Notes: generated by a model from the sequence alone, not told the origin. DNA of 23,312 bases from a virus (IMGVR_UViG_3300035698_004241:1-23312); one strand, 5' to 3'; counted from the first letter of the stretch, positions 5,226 through 12,885 are shown. Program-made: numbers and translations.

Positions 5226-5465
5226 ATGATACTAACAGTTTCTGCAATAATTGGAATGTTCCTTGCTTATCTTTTTGGCTGGCTCTTAGGTGCATGGTTT
5301 AATTACTGGCCTTTATTTAGGCCCAAACAGCGAAGATGTAAAGATTGCTCACATAATAAATGGCTTAGGTCTTGCTTTGCAAAACAATATAGAGCGAAAA
5401 ACGGTGTTATTAAACCATGTAGCGTATACCGCCGCAAGTGGTGGAAATTCTGGAGGCCGAAATAA
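5226..5465 (+). CDS. small membrane protein with C4 motif and Trp-rich basic tail
   Basis: A 79-residue protein. Residues 2-31 are a hydrophobic segment rich in Leu, Phe and Trp that should span the membrane. Next come a CKDC-x8-C-x14-C arrangement (C38, C41, C50, C65) and a cationic, tryptophan-rich end, RRKWWKFWRPK. The tail resembles membrane-active peptides, so a role in lysis or membrane disturbance is conceivable. A membrane-anchored zinc knuckle is the other reading. It starts three bases after the previous stop, with no strong Shine-Dalgarno (only an A-run), which suggests translational coupling. The next gene begins directly at its stop. I do not recognise a family. Confidence 0.65.
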   Translation: MILTVSAIIGMFLAYLFGWLLGAWFNYWPLFRPKQRRCKDCSHNKWLRSCFAKQYRAKNGVIKPCSVYRRKWWKFWRPK

Positions 5466-5642
5466 ATGAAAACAATACTTGCATTTTTACTAGCGATTAC
5501 AGTAATAATAATCCTTGCGTTTGGTGGCTGGAAGCTGGAACGCTGGGCTAACTGGAAGTTAAGCTATGGCGGAAAAGTTGACGCTCAGATTACGCAACTT
5601 AAAAAGCGTATTGAAGTACTTGAGAAAGCGAGTAATAAGTGA
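5466..5642 (+). CDS. 58-aa membrane-anchored coiled-coil protein
   Basis: A 58-residue frame, MKTILAFLLAITVIIILAFG, then a basic/aromatic hinge (KLERWANWKL) and a short coiled coil (QITQLKKRIEVLEK). The N-terminus is a single membrane span or signal anchor. The ATG directly follows the TAA of the preceding gene. Its TGA overlaps the next ATG by one base, so the frame fits the operon perfectly. The architecture (N-terminal anchor plus coil) recalls inner-membrane spanins, but it is far shorter than Rz-type proteins. A holin-like or other accessory role is equally possible. No lysozyme or endolysin gene is visible nearby to support a lysis cassette. Confidence 0.65.
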   Translation: MKTILAFLLAITVIIILAFGGWKLERWANWKLSYGGKVDAQITQLKKRIEVLEKASNK

Positions 5643-5848
5643 TGGCAATACCAAAATCAAAATCCTATAAAAACTTGCCTCCTGAAACGATAGAGAATCA
5701 AGTTAATAGAAAACTTTACTATCGAGCCTTTTCTATGGATTTGGCATTTCTTTATAGCCATCCTGGATTTAACTGGCAAAATCACATAGACAGAACTTTC
5801 TACGATTGCCTTGAATCAACAAAGCAAAGATTTATGAGGGTAACCTAA
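5642..5848 (+). CDS. small protein upstream of terL
   Basis: A 68-residue protein, MAIPKSKSYKNLPPETIENQ..., with no transmembrane segment or recognisable domain. A helix with aromatic residues (KLYYRAFSMDLAFLY) fills the middle. The ATG at 5642 overlaps the previous stop (TGATG); a GTG three bases upstream is less likely. Its end abuts the terL start exactly (TAA then ATG). The GAGGG inside its last codons is the ribosome binding site for terL. It may be a terminase accessory protein, by position only. Confidence 0.6.
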   Translation: MAIPKSKSYKNLPPETIENQVNRKLYYRAFSMDLAFLYSHPGFNWQNHIDRTFYDCLESTKQRFMRVT

Positions 5849-7765
5849 ATGCTACCAGTCCAAACGCTTTTAGACATCAAGCAAGAATATGAAGAAAAAG
5901 CTGCTGAGATACAGTCTGGCGACAGATACCCGTTTTATTCATTTTGTTGCAAAAACGTACCTGGATTCAAGACACTGCGCGGGAACCTTGCTTTCCGGTT
6001 GAAGATTCTGGAGCTAGCTGCGAACGATATTGATTTTAAGAGCGACATCTATGCCATGTGCAGTAGGGATATGTTGTTTTATATCAATACGTTTTGCTTT
6101 ACATATGATCCCAGATTACTGCCATTGCCCACAGAAGTTCCATTCATAACTTATAATTTCCAAGATGTAGCTCTGGACGATATAAAATTAGCGATTGACG
6201 CTCCGCATGATGAATTGACGGAGAAATCGCGTGGTGTTGGGGCTAGCTGGATGTACTTAACTGTTTTCGGATGGTTCTTCCATTTCAGAGATTACGTTAC
6301 TTTCAGACTCTTGAGTGAGAACGAACGTAAAGTTGATGATTCAATTGACCCAGACGCTTTGTTCTGGAAGCTAAGATTTTGGCTGAAACATTTAGTTGCA
6401 TGGCTAAAGCCAGACTGTAGAGTGATCCAGTTAAATATTCTTAATAATGATAATTTCTCTACGCTTACAGGTTGTGCTACAACTTCAGATGCGGCTCGTG
6501 GTGGAAGGTGTACCGCAATGCTTCCAGATGAGTTTGCAGCGGTTCCAGATGGGCATGGAATGCTAGAGTCAACTCAGCACGTAACAAAATGCAGGCTGTT
6601 CAATTCAACTCACAAGGGTTCAGCTACGGCGTTTTATAAACTGAGCATAGGCTCAATTAAAAAATTGATAATTCATTGGTCTGTGCATCCTGTTTTTAAT
6701 CTGGGGTTGTATTACAGTGTTGGGAATGATGTAGTTCACCTTGATAATTATCACGGCGAAGTAACAGTTACCAGAGAGAAATATAACTATCCAAGCGAAT
6801 ATCCATATCGTAAAGACGGCAAACTCAGAAGCCCTTGGTATGATAATGAGTGCGATAGAGCCGTTCACCCGATGGCAATCGCACAGGAATTGGATATGGA
6901 TCCGTTCAGTTCCGACTCGCAGTATTTTGACGCAGAAATAATCGACCATATCGAAAAGACTAATGTGTGCAATCCTTACGATGAAGGCGAAGTTGAGTAT
7001 GACGAAGATACGCTTGACCCGATGGGTTTTGTGCATGGTGTAAATGGTTCGTTAAAGTTGTGGATTTATCCAGACTTTATGAATAAGATCGACAGGAATC
7101 TTGAGATAGGAGCCGGAGCAGACATTTCCGCTGGAACCGGAGCGAGTAATTCAACTATGACGTTTGTTAATTTGAGAACTGGCGAAAAGCTGGCAGAATA
7201 CGCGAACCCTTGGGTTCGACCTGAGCAGTTTGCGAAAATAGCCATTGCCTTATGTCGGTTCTTTAACGATGCGTTTTTAGTATTCGATGCAAGCGGTCCA
7301 ACAGGCAGAGTATTTTCAGACGAACTGATGCGGGTTGGCTACAGAAATATCTATTACCGCAGGGACGAAGTTGGCCTTAAAAAGAAGGTATCCGACAAGC
7401 CGGGCGTTTTCCTTAACACAAAAGAAAAAGCCTCTGTATTGGGTTTGGTGCGAAGATGTTTGAAAGATGGAACATTTATCCAGAGAAGTCACGACGCTAA
7501 CCAGGAGTACCTTGAGTACATTCAAAAGAGTAGTGAGGAGATCACCCATAGTTCTGCCGCGAACAGCGTAGACCCGTCCGGAGCCGGTCAGTCACATGGA
7601 GATCGCGTGATTAGCGATGCTTTGGCGATGAAGTGCTGTCAGTTCCTTGGCAAGTTGGTTAAAAAAGGCGGTAATCAGGATAATCGTAGCGACCCGCCGC
7701 CCCGGAGTTTTCTGGGCATGAAGCGGGCGGAAAAACTTAAAGAACGTAAATCGAAAGAGTGGTAA
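5849..7765 (+). CDS. terL: terminase large subunit (packaging ATPase/nuclease)
   Basis: A 638-residue protein, a typical size for TerL. The ATPase half shows a variant Walker A, EKSRGVGAS (residues 125-133), a Walker B of hydrophobic residues ending LPDEF (D227, E228), and a coupling segment FNSTHKGS (251-258). The C-terminal half has RNase H-fold nuclease acidic residues: D425 in GAGADISAG, D480 in FLVFDASG and D585/D590 in HGDRVISDAL. It pumps DNA into the procapsid through the portal and cuts it. It is the best-supported gene of the window and fixes the identity of the whole element as a tailed phage. It starts directly after the preceding stop. A promoter, small RNA and terminator follow it before the portal gene. 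Confidence 0.95.
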   Translation: MLPVQTLLDIKQEYEEKAAEIQSGDRYPFYSFCCKNVPGFKTLRGNLAFRLKILELAANDIDFKSDIYAMCSRDMLFYINTFCFTYDPRLLPLPTEVPFITYNFQDVALDDIKLAIDAPHDELTEKSRGVGASWMYLTVFGWFFHFRDYVTFRLLSENERKVDDSIDPDALFWKLRFWLKHLVAWLKPDCRVIQLNILNNDNFSTLTGCATTSDAARGGRCTAMLPDEFAAVPDGHGMLESTQHVTKCRLFNSTHKGSATAFYKLSIGSIKKLIIHWSVHPVFNLGLYYSVGNDVVHLDNYHGEVTVTREKYNYPSEYPYRKDGKLRSPWYDNECDRAVHPMAIAQELDMDPFSSDSQYFDAEIIDHIEKTNVCNPYDEGEVEYDEDTLDPMGFVHGVNGSLKLWIYPDFMNKIDRNLEIGAGADISAGTGASNSTMTFVNLRTGEKLAEYANPWVRPEQFAKIAIALCRFFNDAFLVFDASGPTGRVFSDELMRVGYRNIYYRRDEVGLKKKVSDKPGVFLNTKEKASVLGLVRRCLKDGTFIQRSHDANQEYLEYIQKSSEEITHSSAANSVDPSGAGQSHGDRVISDALAMKCCQFLGKLVKKGGNQDNRSDPPPRSFLGMKRAEKLKERKSKEW

Positions 7766-7778
7766 ATAAAAGAAATAA

Positions 7779-7821
7779 ACAAACTTTAAATTTTTATCTT
7801 GCGTTCTCCGATAAAGTTTGT
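7779..7821. promoter_or_regulatory. 10-bp inverted repeat overlapping the promoter (operator-like)
   Basis: ACAAACTTTA (7779-7788) and TAAAGTTTGT (7812-7821) are perfect inverted repeats separated by 23 bases. The right arm fills the -10/-35 spacer and ends on the first base of the -10 region. The -35 lies between the arms. There is no T-run, so it is not a terminator for terL. The core TAAAGTTTG also abuts the -35 of the leftward promoter, as expected of a shared regulator site. Confidence 0.55.
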
Positions 7822-7828
7822 ATATACT
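7799..7828 (+). promoter_or_regulatory. candidate promoter between terL and portal
   Basis: TTGCGT (7799-7804), an 18-base spacer and TATACT (7823-7828); TATATA at 7821-7826 gives a 16-base alternative. The surrounding DNA is AT-rich and intergenic. Predicted start of transcription is about 7835. The element overlaps the inverted repeat at 7779-7821. Confidence 0.5.
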
Positions 7829-7834
7829 AAATAG

Positions 7835-7942
7835 AGTAATAGACAAGTTAATACGGGTATGACTGATTCCGGCCAGTTGAAGTCATAGCAAAATAATCAA
7901 AGACGCCTCGTAGGGCTACGAACCTACAAGGCGTCTTTTTTT
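7835..7942 (+). ncRNA. candidate phage small RNA or attenuated leader
   Basis: The gap between a promoter (7799-7828) and a strong intrinsic terminator (7901-7942) has no ORF with a ribosome binding site. It contains a perfect 7-bp stem TATGACT (7858-7864) with AGTCATA (7881-7887) around a 16-base loop. An alternative stem ACTG (7862-7865) with CAGT (7874-7877) competes with it. The product would be about 108 nt with a 5' single-stranded part, one stem-loop and the terminator hairpin, a classical small-RNA layout. If the terminator is leaky or controlled, the same element would act as an attenuator for the head genes. Confidence 0.45.
7901..7942 (+). terminator. strong intrinsic terminator before the portal gene
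   Basis: AGACGCCT (7901-7908) and GTAGG (7910-7914) pair with CCTAC (7923-7927) and AGGCGTCT (7929-7936), with one C-A mismatch and an eight-base loop GCTACGAA. A run of seven T follows (7936-7942). This is the only canonical intrinsic terminator I see in the window. Confidence 0.9.
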
Positions 7943-7965
7943 ATGCCCGCGTATAAAGGAAACTT

Positions 7966-9747
7966 ATGGCTTTTGACGTAAATAGCAAAGCAGACGTGGC
8001 AGACCTGTCACAAGCAGTAGGCTATTCTCGCGATGTTGGCGAAGTCTACCGCGTCAATAGGCTTACCCTGATGAAGCAGGCAGTCGGGCATAATTACTCT
8101 GATAACGGTGCGGCTGACAAAGTTCCGATGAATTTGCTTGAGCTAGCCACAAATATCTATTTACAACGTCTTGTAGCCCAAAACCCTCAAGTTTCGATCA
8201 ACACGTTTTATCCACAATTAAAAGAGATTGTTACACGATTTGAGATGGCTGGTAACAATCTGATCGAGGACATTGAACTTGGGGAAACTCTTTCAACAGT
8301 TGTATATGCGGCTTTATTCTCTAAGGGTATTCTCAAGATAGGGCTTAACCGGTCAACGGTCGAGGTCGGAGGGATTACCCACGACAGCGGACAGGCGTTT
8401 GCTGATGCTGTATCGCTGGATGACTGGGTTGAGGACATGACCGTTTCGGAGAATGAGAACGGCCAATTTGAAGGAAATTACTGGTATCCGACGATTGACG
8501 AAGCAATGGAATTGTTCCCTGAAGCAGAAGAAAGTGACTTTTCCTTAAAAAGAGAGCAAACTGGTGAAAAGACCAAAGACCATGATATTCAAGAGGGTGA
8601 TTCTAATAAGTCAACTCGCGTAGAATTCCGACCGGTCGTAAAGATGCTGGATTTATACCTTAAAAAGCAGAATTTAATCCTGCAATGCACCTATTCTGGT
8701 GACGACAAAGACCCAATCGGAACAGTTTTGAATAGCTTTGAATGGGAAGGCCCTGAAAACGGGCCATATCACAAGCTGGGATTTGGCGTTGTCGAAGGCT
8801 GTACGATGCCATCGGCGCCAGCACAGCACTGGATTGATATTCACACGCTGACAAATAGGCTTTTCCGTAAACTCGGACGGCAGGCTGATCGGGAAAAGAC
8901 TGTTGTTGGTGTTAAACAAGGTGGAGATCGAGACGGAAACATTTTAGTTGATGCCAGTGACGGCCAAACGGTCAAGATGGACGATCCGAATAATATAGGC
9001 GAAATTCATACTGGCGGTATAAACCAGTCAACATTGGCATTCGTACTGATGCTCAAAGACATTTTCAGCTACATGGGCGGAAACCTAGACAATCTTGGTG
9101 GATTGGGCCCACAGTCGGAAACGCTTGGCCAGGATCAACTTCTCTCGGCTTCTGCGTCCATGCGGATCCAGAAGATGCAAAAAGACGTAACTGTTTTCAC
9201 CACGAAAGTCTTGAAGGACTTAATGTGGTACTTGTGGTATGACCCAAATCCAAAACAGAAGGATGTTATCAAGACGGCTCCTGGCTTTGAGAGTGTGACA
9301 ATTGCTGTCCCCTTCAACCCAGAAGACCGCGAAGGCGACTATCTTCAATACAATATCATTTTAGAGCCGTATTCGATGCAACACCAGTCGCCTGAGAGCA
9401 AGTTGCAGGGGATTCGGACTGTATTGGCAGAAATGATCCAGCCGTTACTTCCGATGATGGAACAGCAGGGTGTGACGCTTGACATTGAAGGGTTGTTCAA
9501 AACAGTAGGTAAGTTGAGTAATATTCCAGAGTTGAGCAACTTTATAAAGTTTTCAAGTCCGAATCTTGAACAGCCGGTCGGTTCGTCATCAGAGGCCAGA
9601 CAAGCACCAAATACAACCCGTACAAATATACGAAAGAATATTCCAGGCGCAACCCAACAGGGTAAATCAGCCGTTTTACAGCAGGCTTTGCTTGGTAAAA
9701 AGCCACAGCAGTCGGAAGTAGCATCACTAACTAGAGCATCAGCATAG
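7966..9747 (+). CDS. portal protein
   Basis: A 593-residue protein directly after terL and two small genes plus Gp49 before the scaffold/capsid pair, the standard portal position. The N-terminal part is helical with LLELATNIYLQRLVAQNP, as in the stem/wing of podovirus portals. A later helix-rich stretch (QDQLLSASASMRIQKMQKD, then FTTKVLKDLMWYLW) resembles the long portal helices. The C-terminal 60 residues are polar and low in order (SSEARQAPNTTRTN). It would form the dodecameric ring through which TerL packages DNA and to which the tail adaptor binds. AAAGGA precedes the ATG. It lies immediately downstream of the terminator, so its expression depends on readthrough or an unseen second start. 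Confidence 0.8.
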   Translation: MAFDVNSKADVADLSQAVGYSRDVGEVYRVNRLTLMKQAVGHNYSDNGAADKVPMNLLELATNIYLQRLVAQNPQVSINTFYPQLKEIVTRFEMAGNNLIEDIELGETLSTVVYAALFSKGILKIGLNRSTVEVGGITHDSGQAFADAVSLDDWVEDMTVSENENGQFEGNYWYPTIDEAMELFPEAEESDFSLKREQTGEKTKDHDIQEGDSNKSTRVEFRPVVKMLDLYLKKQNLILQCTYSGDDKDPIGTVLNSFEWEGPENGPYHKLGFGVVEGCTMPSAPAQHWIDIHTLTNRLFRKLGRQADREKTVVGVKQGGDRDGNILVDASDGQTVKMDDPNNIGEIHTGGINQSTLAFVLMLKDIFSYMGGNLDNLGGLGPQSETLGQDQLLSASASMRIQKMQKDVTVFTTKVLKDLMWYLWYDPNPKQKDVIKTAPGFESVTIAVPFNPEDREGDYLQYNIILEPYSMQHQSPESKLQGIRTVLAEMIQPLLPMMEQQGVTLDIEGLFKTVGKLSNIPELSNFIKFSSPNLEQPVGSSSEARQAPNTTRTNIRKNIPGATQQGKSAVLQQALLGKKPQQSEVASLTRASA

Positions 9748-9755
9748 GAGACAAT

Positions 9756-9959
9756 ATGGCCGCGGCAAACGATAAGTTGATTTGGTTGAAAGTTTTGATC
9801 GGTTTCATATTTACGCTTATGCTTTTGATGGTTACGGCAGGAGCTACACAGTTGGACAAAAAAGTAAATAAAGATGTTTTTGAATTGTATGAGGTGTATC
9901 AAAACAAGCAATTCATAGACATAAAGGATTCATTAACCCGAATCGAGGATAAGTTATAA
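9756..9959 (+). CDS. small single-span membrane protein
   Basis: A 67-residue protein. Residues 9-30 (IWLKVLIGFIFTLMLLMVTAG) form one clear membrane span, and the rest is charged and coiled-coil-like, ending DIKDSLTRIEDKL. The Shine-Dalgarno TAGGAGA overlaps the portal stop. The stop overlaps the next ATG by one base (TAATG). Architecture and size match the 58-aa protein before terL. Possible roles are a holin or spanin-like lysis component, or a membrane-associated assembly factor. None can be chosen from sequence alone. Confidence 0.65.
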   Translation: MAAANDKLIWLKVLIGFIFTLMLLMVTAGATQLDKKVNKDVFELYEVYQNKQFIDIKDSLTRIEDKL

Positions 9960-10306
9960 TGGCAGAGTACAGTTTTAAATGCCCAGAATGTGAGAATGAG
10001 CAAACTGTTACGAGAGTGATGGCGGACTACGACAAGCCGTTGAAGTGCGAGAAGTGCGGTACAAAGATGGCCAGGTTGTTGAGCGTTAGTGGCAAAAGCA
10101 GATGCGGCAACGGTTATCCGATGGCGTCGTATGCCGTTGGCGTTGGAGCAAGCGAAGTTCCGGCTGCGATGGAAGTTGACAAAAAAGGCGGCGTTCCAAC
10201 GAGATATACTAAAGACGGAGACCCGGAATTCACAAGCAGAGGTCATAGGAAGAAGTATTTGAAATTACACGGTTTTCACGATCGTAACAGTTATAATGGT
10301 GATTAA
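9959..10306 (+). CDS. FmdB-like zinc-ribbon protein
   Basis: A 115-residue protein. The first 42 residues match the FmdB/CxxC-CxxC zinc-ribbon pattern: aromatic start MAEYSFKC, CPEC (C8, C11), 18 residues, CEKCGTK (C30, C33), then a hydrophobic MARLLS. The C-terminal part is polar and basic, with HRKKYLKLHGFHDR. Zinc ribbons of this type beside portal genes are frequent in phages, and their role is not settled; they may regulate late genes or bind DNA during packaging. It is coupled to the upstream membrane gene and followed by a repeated ribosome-binding cassette (10305-10325). Confidence 0.75.
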   Translation: MAEYSFKCPECENEQTVTRVMADYDKPLKCEKCGTKMARLLSVSGKSRCGNGYPMASYAVGVGASEVPAAMEVDKKGGVPTRYTKDGDPEFTSRGHRKKYLKLHGFHDRNSYNGD

Positions 10307-10325
10307 AACCTAAACCGAAGGGAAG
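10305..10325 (+). promoter_or_regulatory. repeated ribosome-binding cassette, copy 1
   Basis: AAAACCTAAACCGAAGGGAAG precedes the Gp49-family gene. An identical copy lies at 10796-10816 before the scaffold gene. A related ACCGAAAGGCAGTAAAATG precedes two genes at 15033 and 15265. GAAGGGAAG is the Shine-Dalgarno; the conserved bases upstream go beyond what ribosome binding needs. Confidence 0.6.
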
Positions 10326-10328
10326 CAC

Positions 10329-10778
10329 ATGTATTACATTGGCGTAAAAAGAATCGAAGCAGAACCGATGACACTTGGTATGTATAATGATCACAAGGGC
10401 TGGACTATTCCAGAAGATGAAGACCCAGCTAAAGAAGGCTACTTGGTCACGTATTCAGACACGTACAGTTCATGGAGTCCGAAAGAAGTGTTCGATGACG
10501 CTTATCTTGCTATTGGGGGAGATGGCACAAAGATTACTCAGGACACAGTAAACGAGTTTATGGGAATCCTTGTGGCTTCACAGATCGACGACAAGACTAC
10601 TCTTGTGACTGCCGAGACTATTACCGGATTCAGGCAGCACGAAGTTTCCAGTTGCGTTGACCCGAAGAACTATGACGCTGAAATAGGCAAGAATATCTGC
10701 GAGAAGCGAATACAGGGCACAGTTTGGAAGTGCCTTGGATTTGTATTGCAGTGGGCAAATTACGGCCTAAAGAAATAA
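10329..10778 (+). CDS. N4 Gp49 / Sf6 gene 66 family protein
   Basis: A 149-residue two-part protein. Residues 1-60 hold a phage motif often fused to this family: KRIEAEPMT, YNDHKGW, EDEDPAKEGYLVTY and SWSPKEVFDDAY. Residues 67-149 match the N4 Gp49/Sf6 gp66 family, with the hallmark SCVDPKNYDAEIG (108-120) followed by a helical end containing VWKCLGFVL. The function of this family is unknown to me; it usually sits in early or accessory regions. Here it lies between portal and scaffold, within the head operon. The start has GAAGGGAAG six bases upstream, in a cassette duplicated before the scaffold gene, so the two genes may share an origin of their initiation regions. Confidence 0.8.
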   Translation: MYYIGVKRIEAEPMTLGMYNDHKGWTIPEDEDPAKEGYLVTYSDTYSSWSPKEVFDDAYLAIGGDGTKITQDTVNEFMGILVASQIDDKTTLVTAETITGFRQHEVSSCVDPKNYDAEIGKNICEKRIQGTVWKCLGFVLQWANYGLKK

Positions 10779-10795
10779 ACCAAAAACCTAACCCA

Positions 10796-10816
10796 AAAAC
10801 CTAAACCGAAGGGAAG
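10796..10816 (+). promoter_or_regulatory. repeated ribosome-binding cassette, copy 2
   Basis: Identical over 21 bases to the sequence at 10305-10325, and preceded by an extra partial unit (CAAAAACCTAACCC). It lies directly before the scaffold start at 10820. The likely cause is duplication of the whole initiation region. Confidence 0.6.
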
Positions 10817-10819
10817 AAA

Positions 10820-11788
10820 ATGGCAGACGAAAAGAAAACAGAAGAAGAATCAACGGAAGAAACCAAAGATGCTTTGAATTCCGCTATAGAAGCTGGCGAC
10901 GAAAAAGAAGCTGAAGATAAAGAGGAAAAACACCTCGAAGCTATGAAAGATTTTGACAGTTTAATCGACAGCGACGACGACGATTCCGCTGACGAAAAAA
11001 CAGACGATGATGGCGAAGAAAAAGACGATCCCGCCAAGGAAGAAGTCGAAGAACCTGCTAAAAAAGCAGAAGAAGCACCAGAACCAGGCAGTATAGACGC
11101 AGCGGCGGATGCTCTTGAAAAAGAGATTGAAACTGAAGCGGCTAAAAGTGACGAGCAGAAAGCTACTGAAAAGGCCGAAGCGGATGCGAAAGCAGCCAAG
11201 GAAGCCGAAGACGCTAAGAAGTCAGAAGAAGAACCGTATGATTGCGGACTGAATACTGATCCCGACGCTGAAGGCGAAGCCTACGAGCCTGCATTGGTCG
11301 AAGCATTGAACAAGCAGGGACAGGCGGTTCAGGATCGTGCAAAAGACGCAGAAGCGAAGAACACAGCCCTTGAGAGCAGACTTGACAGGCAGGAAGCGGA
11401 AAGAACCGCCGACTGGCTCGACGGGAAGTTCAACTCATTGGACGAAAACTTCACGGAAGCGGTTGGCTTTGGCGAGTTCCAGGACTTTGATTCCGGTTCA
11501 GTAGAACAGGAAAACAGGTTGGCTATTTCTAAGCGAATGCAGGTTACTGCAAAGGCTTGCGTGAGAGACGGCAAACCAATCCCGTCACGGAACAAACTGT
11601 TTGATATGGCTGTAAAGCGAATACTAACTAAAGAAACTAACAAGCCGGAAACTGATAAGGAGACCGCCAATAATCTTGCGAAAAGATCAAAGCAGGCTAT
11701 CGGACGGGCTTCTAAAAAGGGAACGGCATTATCGAAGGCGAAGTCAAACTTGCAAAAGCAAAAAGAGTTTGACGCTCTTCTTGACTAA
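10820..11788 (+). CDS. capsid scaffolding protein
   Basis: A 322-residue, very acidic protein between portal and capsid. The first 140 residues are almost entirely Glu, Asp, Lys and Ala (low complexity). The middle is coiled-coil-like (VQDRAKDAEAKNTALESRLD). The C-terminal 60 residues turn basic and helical (NNLAKRSKQAIGRASKKG, SKAKSNLQKQKEFDALLD). Position, acidity and a basic C-terminal helix are typical of podovirus scaffolds, in which the C-terminus binds the coat protein and the protein leaves the procapsid before packaging. No protease motif is seen. A reverse-strand open frame of 132 codons, rich in Ser, is only the shadow of the Asp/Glu-rich codons. Confidence 0.8.
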   Translation: MADEKKTEEESTEETKDALNSAIEAGDEKEAEDKEEKHLEAMKDFDSLIDSDDDDSADEKTDDDGEEKDDPAKEEVEEPAKKAEEAPEPGSIDAAADALEKEIETEAAKSDEQKATEKAEADAKAAKEAEDAKKSEEEPYDCGLNTDPDAEGEAYEPALVEALNKQGQAVQDRAKDAEAKNTALESRLDRQEAERTADWLDGKFNSLDENFTEAVGFGEFQDFDSGSVEQENRLAISKRMQVTAKACVRDGKPIPSRNKLFDMAVKRILTKETNKPETDKETANNLAKRSKQAIGRASKKGTALSKAKSNLQKQKEFDALLD

Positions 11789-11808
11789 CCTTCAGAAAGG
11801 ACATTAAG

Positions 11809-12885
11809 ATGTCCGTACACACAGAAGATATTTTAGATATGCTGGAAACGACTCGTGATTCTCACGACGACATGACCTTCATTGACATATCATCAGACTT
11901 GCAGGAATACACAGTTACTCCGTGGCTTTTAACTCAGGCTGGCGGATTGAAGGTTGAGTCCGGTGGTGGAACTGGTCACGAACAGTCGCTGATGTATAAC
12001 AACGGCGGCTACTCTAAGTGGGTTGACGAGTTTGCCGAGAGAACTGGCTCAATCATTGACCACCTGAAGAAGATGAAAGTCAATTATAAACTATTGCTAG
12101 ATGGTCTTCAATACACTTATGGCGAAATAGTTGACAACCGTGGCAAGGAGCGGATCAATAAGATCATCAAGCCTCGAACACGGTCAATGTGGTTGCGTGT
12201 TGCTAAGACGATGGAGCGTGATTTCTACGCCGAACCTGACGCTACGGATGACGAGACTCCGTGGGGCTTGAAGTATTGGATCGTCAAGAATGCTGAAACT
12301 GGATTCAACGGTGGGTATCCGACTGGTTTCACGAAAATCGGCAATATCGACTTGTCAGTAGTCACGAACTTTAAGAACTATACTGACGTTTATACCACTG
12401 TATCGAAGGACGATCTCATCAAGAAGATGAAGAAAGCTCATCTTCAGACTGGTTTTTATGCTCCTCGCACAGACGCAGGCGTTACAGGCGATTCAATGCC
12501 CAATAAGCGTATGTATCTTGTAAACGAAGTTACGATTGAAGGTGTCGAAGACATCGGCGAAGCTCAGAACGAGAACCTTGGTAACGACATGGCTCCAAAG
12601 ACCGCAGGTACAGGCAAGATGGGTCTGAGGATGGACGCTGGCGACAACATCACGTTCAAAAGGAATCCGTTCGTCTATGCTCGCAAACTTGATACTGATA
12701 CGACTGACCCGGTCTACGGCATAGATATGAGTACCATGCAGGCTCTGACTAAGAAGGGCGACAACATGAAGCTGAGTGAATACTACCAGCATCCGACTCA
12801 GAGGCGTTTGTTCCTTGCGGACTTGTTCCACAGGCATCAGACAATTTGCTTCAACCGTCGTAACAACTTTGTCATCAACAAATAA
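11809..12885 (+). CDS. major capsid protein
   Basis: A 358-residue protein directly after the scaffold, of normal length for an HK97-fold coat. Features consistent with the fold include a long acidic/aromatic N-terminal segment, a helix with FAERTGSIIDHLKKMK (a spine-helix candidate near residues 75-95), and the NRGKERINKIIKPRTRSM helix. A C-terminal SEYYQHPTQRRLFL is followed by RRNNFVINK. I assign it by position and general shape rather than by a diagnostic motif. AAGGA precedes the ATG. Two strong hairpins follow the stop, which may protect this most abundant message. Confidence 0.8.
   Translation: MSVHTEDILDMLETTRDSHDDMTFIDISSDLQEYTVTPWLLTQAGGLKVESGGGTGHEQSLMYNNGGYSKWVDEFAERTGSIIDHLKKMKVNYKLLLDGLQYTYGEIVDNRGKERINKIIKPRTRSMWLRVAKTMERDFYAEPDATDDETPWGLKYWIVKNAETGFNGGYPTGFTKIGNIDLSVVTNFKNYTDVYTTVSKDDLIKKMKKAHLQTGFYAPRTDAGVTGDSMPNKRMYLVNEVTIEGVEDIGEAQNENLGNDMAPKTAGTGKMGLRMDAGDNITFKRNPFVYARKLDTDTTDPVYGIDMSTMQALTKKGDNMKLSEYYQHPTQRRLFLADLFHRHQTICFNRRNNFVINK

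Noticed and set aside
7847-7862. T7-like phage promoter suggested by TTAATACGG
   Set aside because: Only the first bases agree with the T7 consensus; the CACTATAG part is absent. No single-subunit RNA polymerase gene is in the window. The sigma70-like boxes upstream explain the site better.
9345-9911. 188-codon minus-strand frame across the portal end
   Set aside because: It is antisense to the portal C-terminus and the next gene. No ribosome binding site is seen and the composition is shadow-like.
10801-11199. 132-codon Ser-rich minus-strand frame
   Set aside because: It is an artefact of the GAA/GAC/GCN-rich scaffold codons read in reverse.
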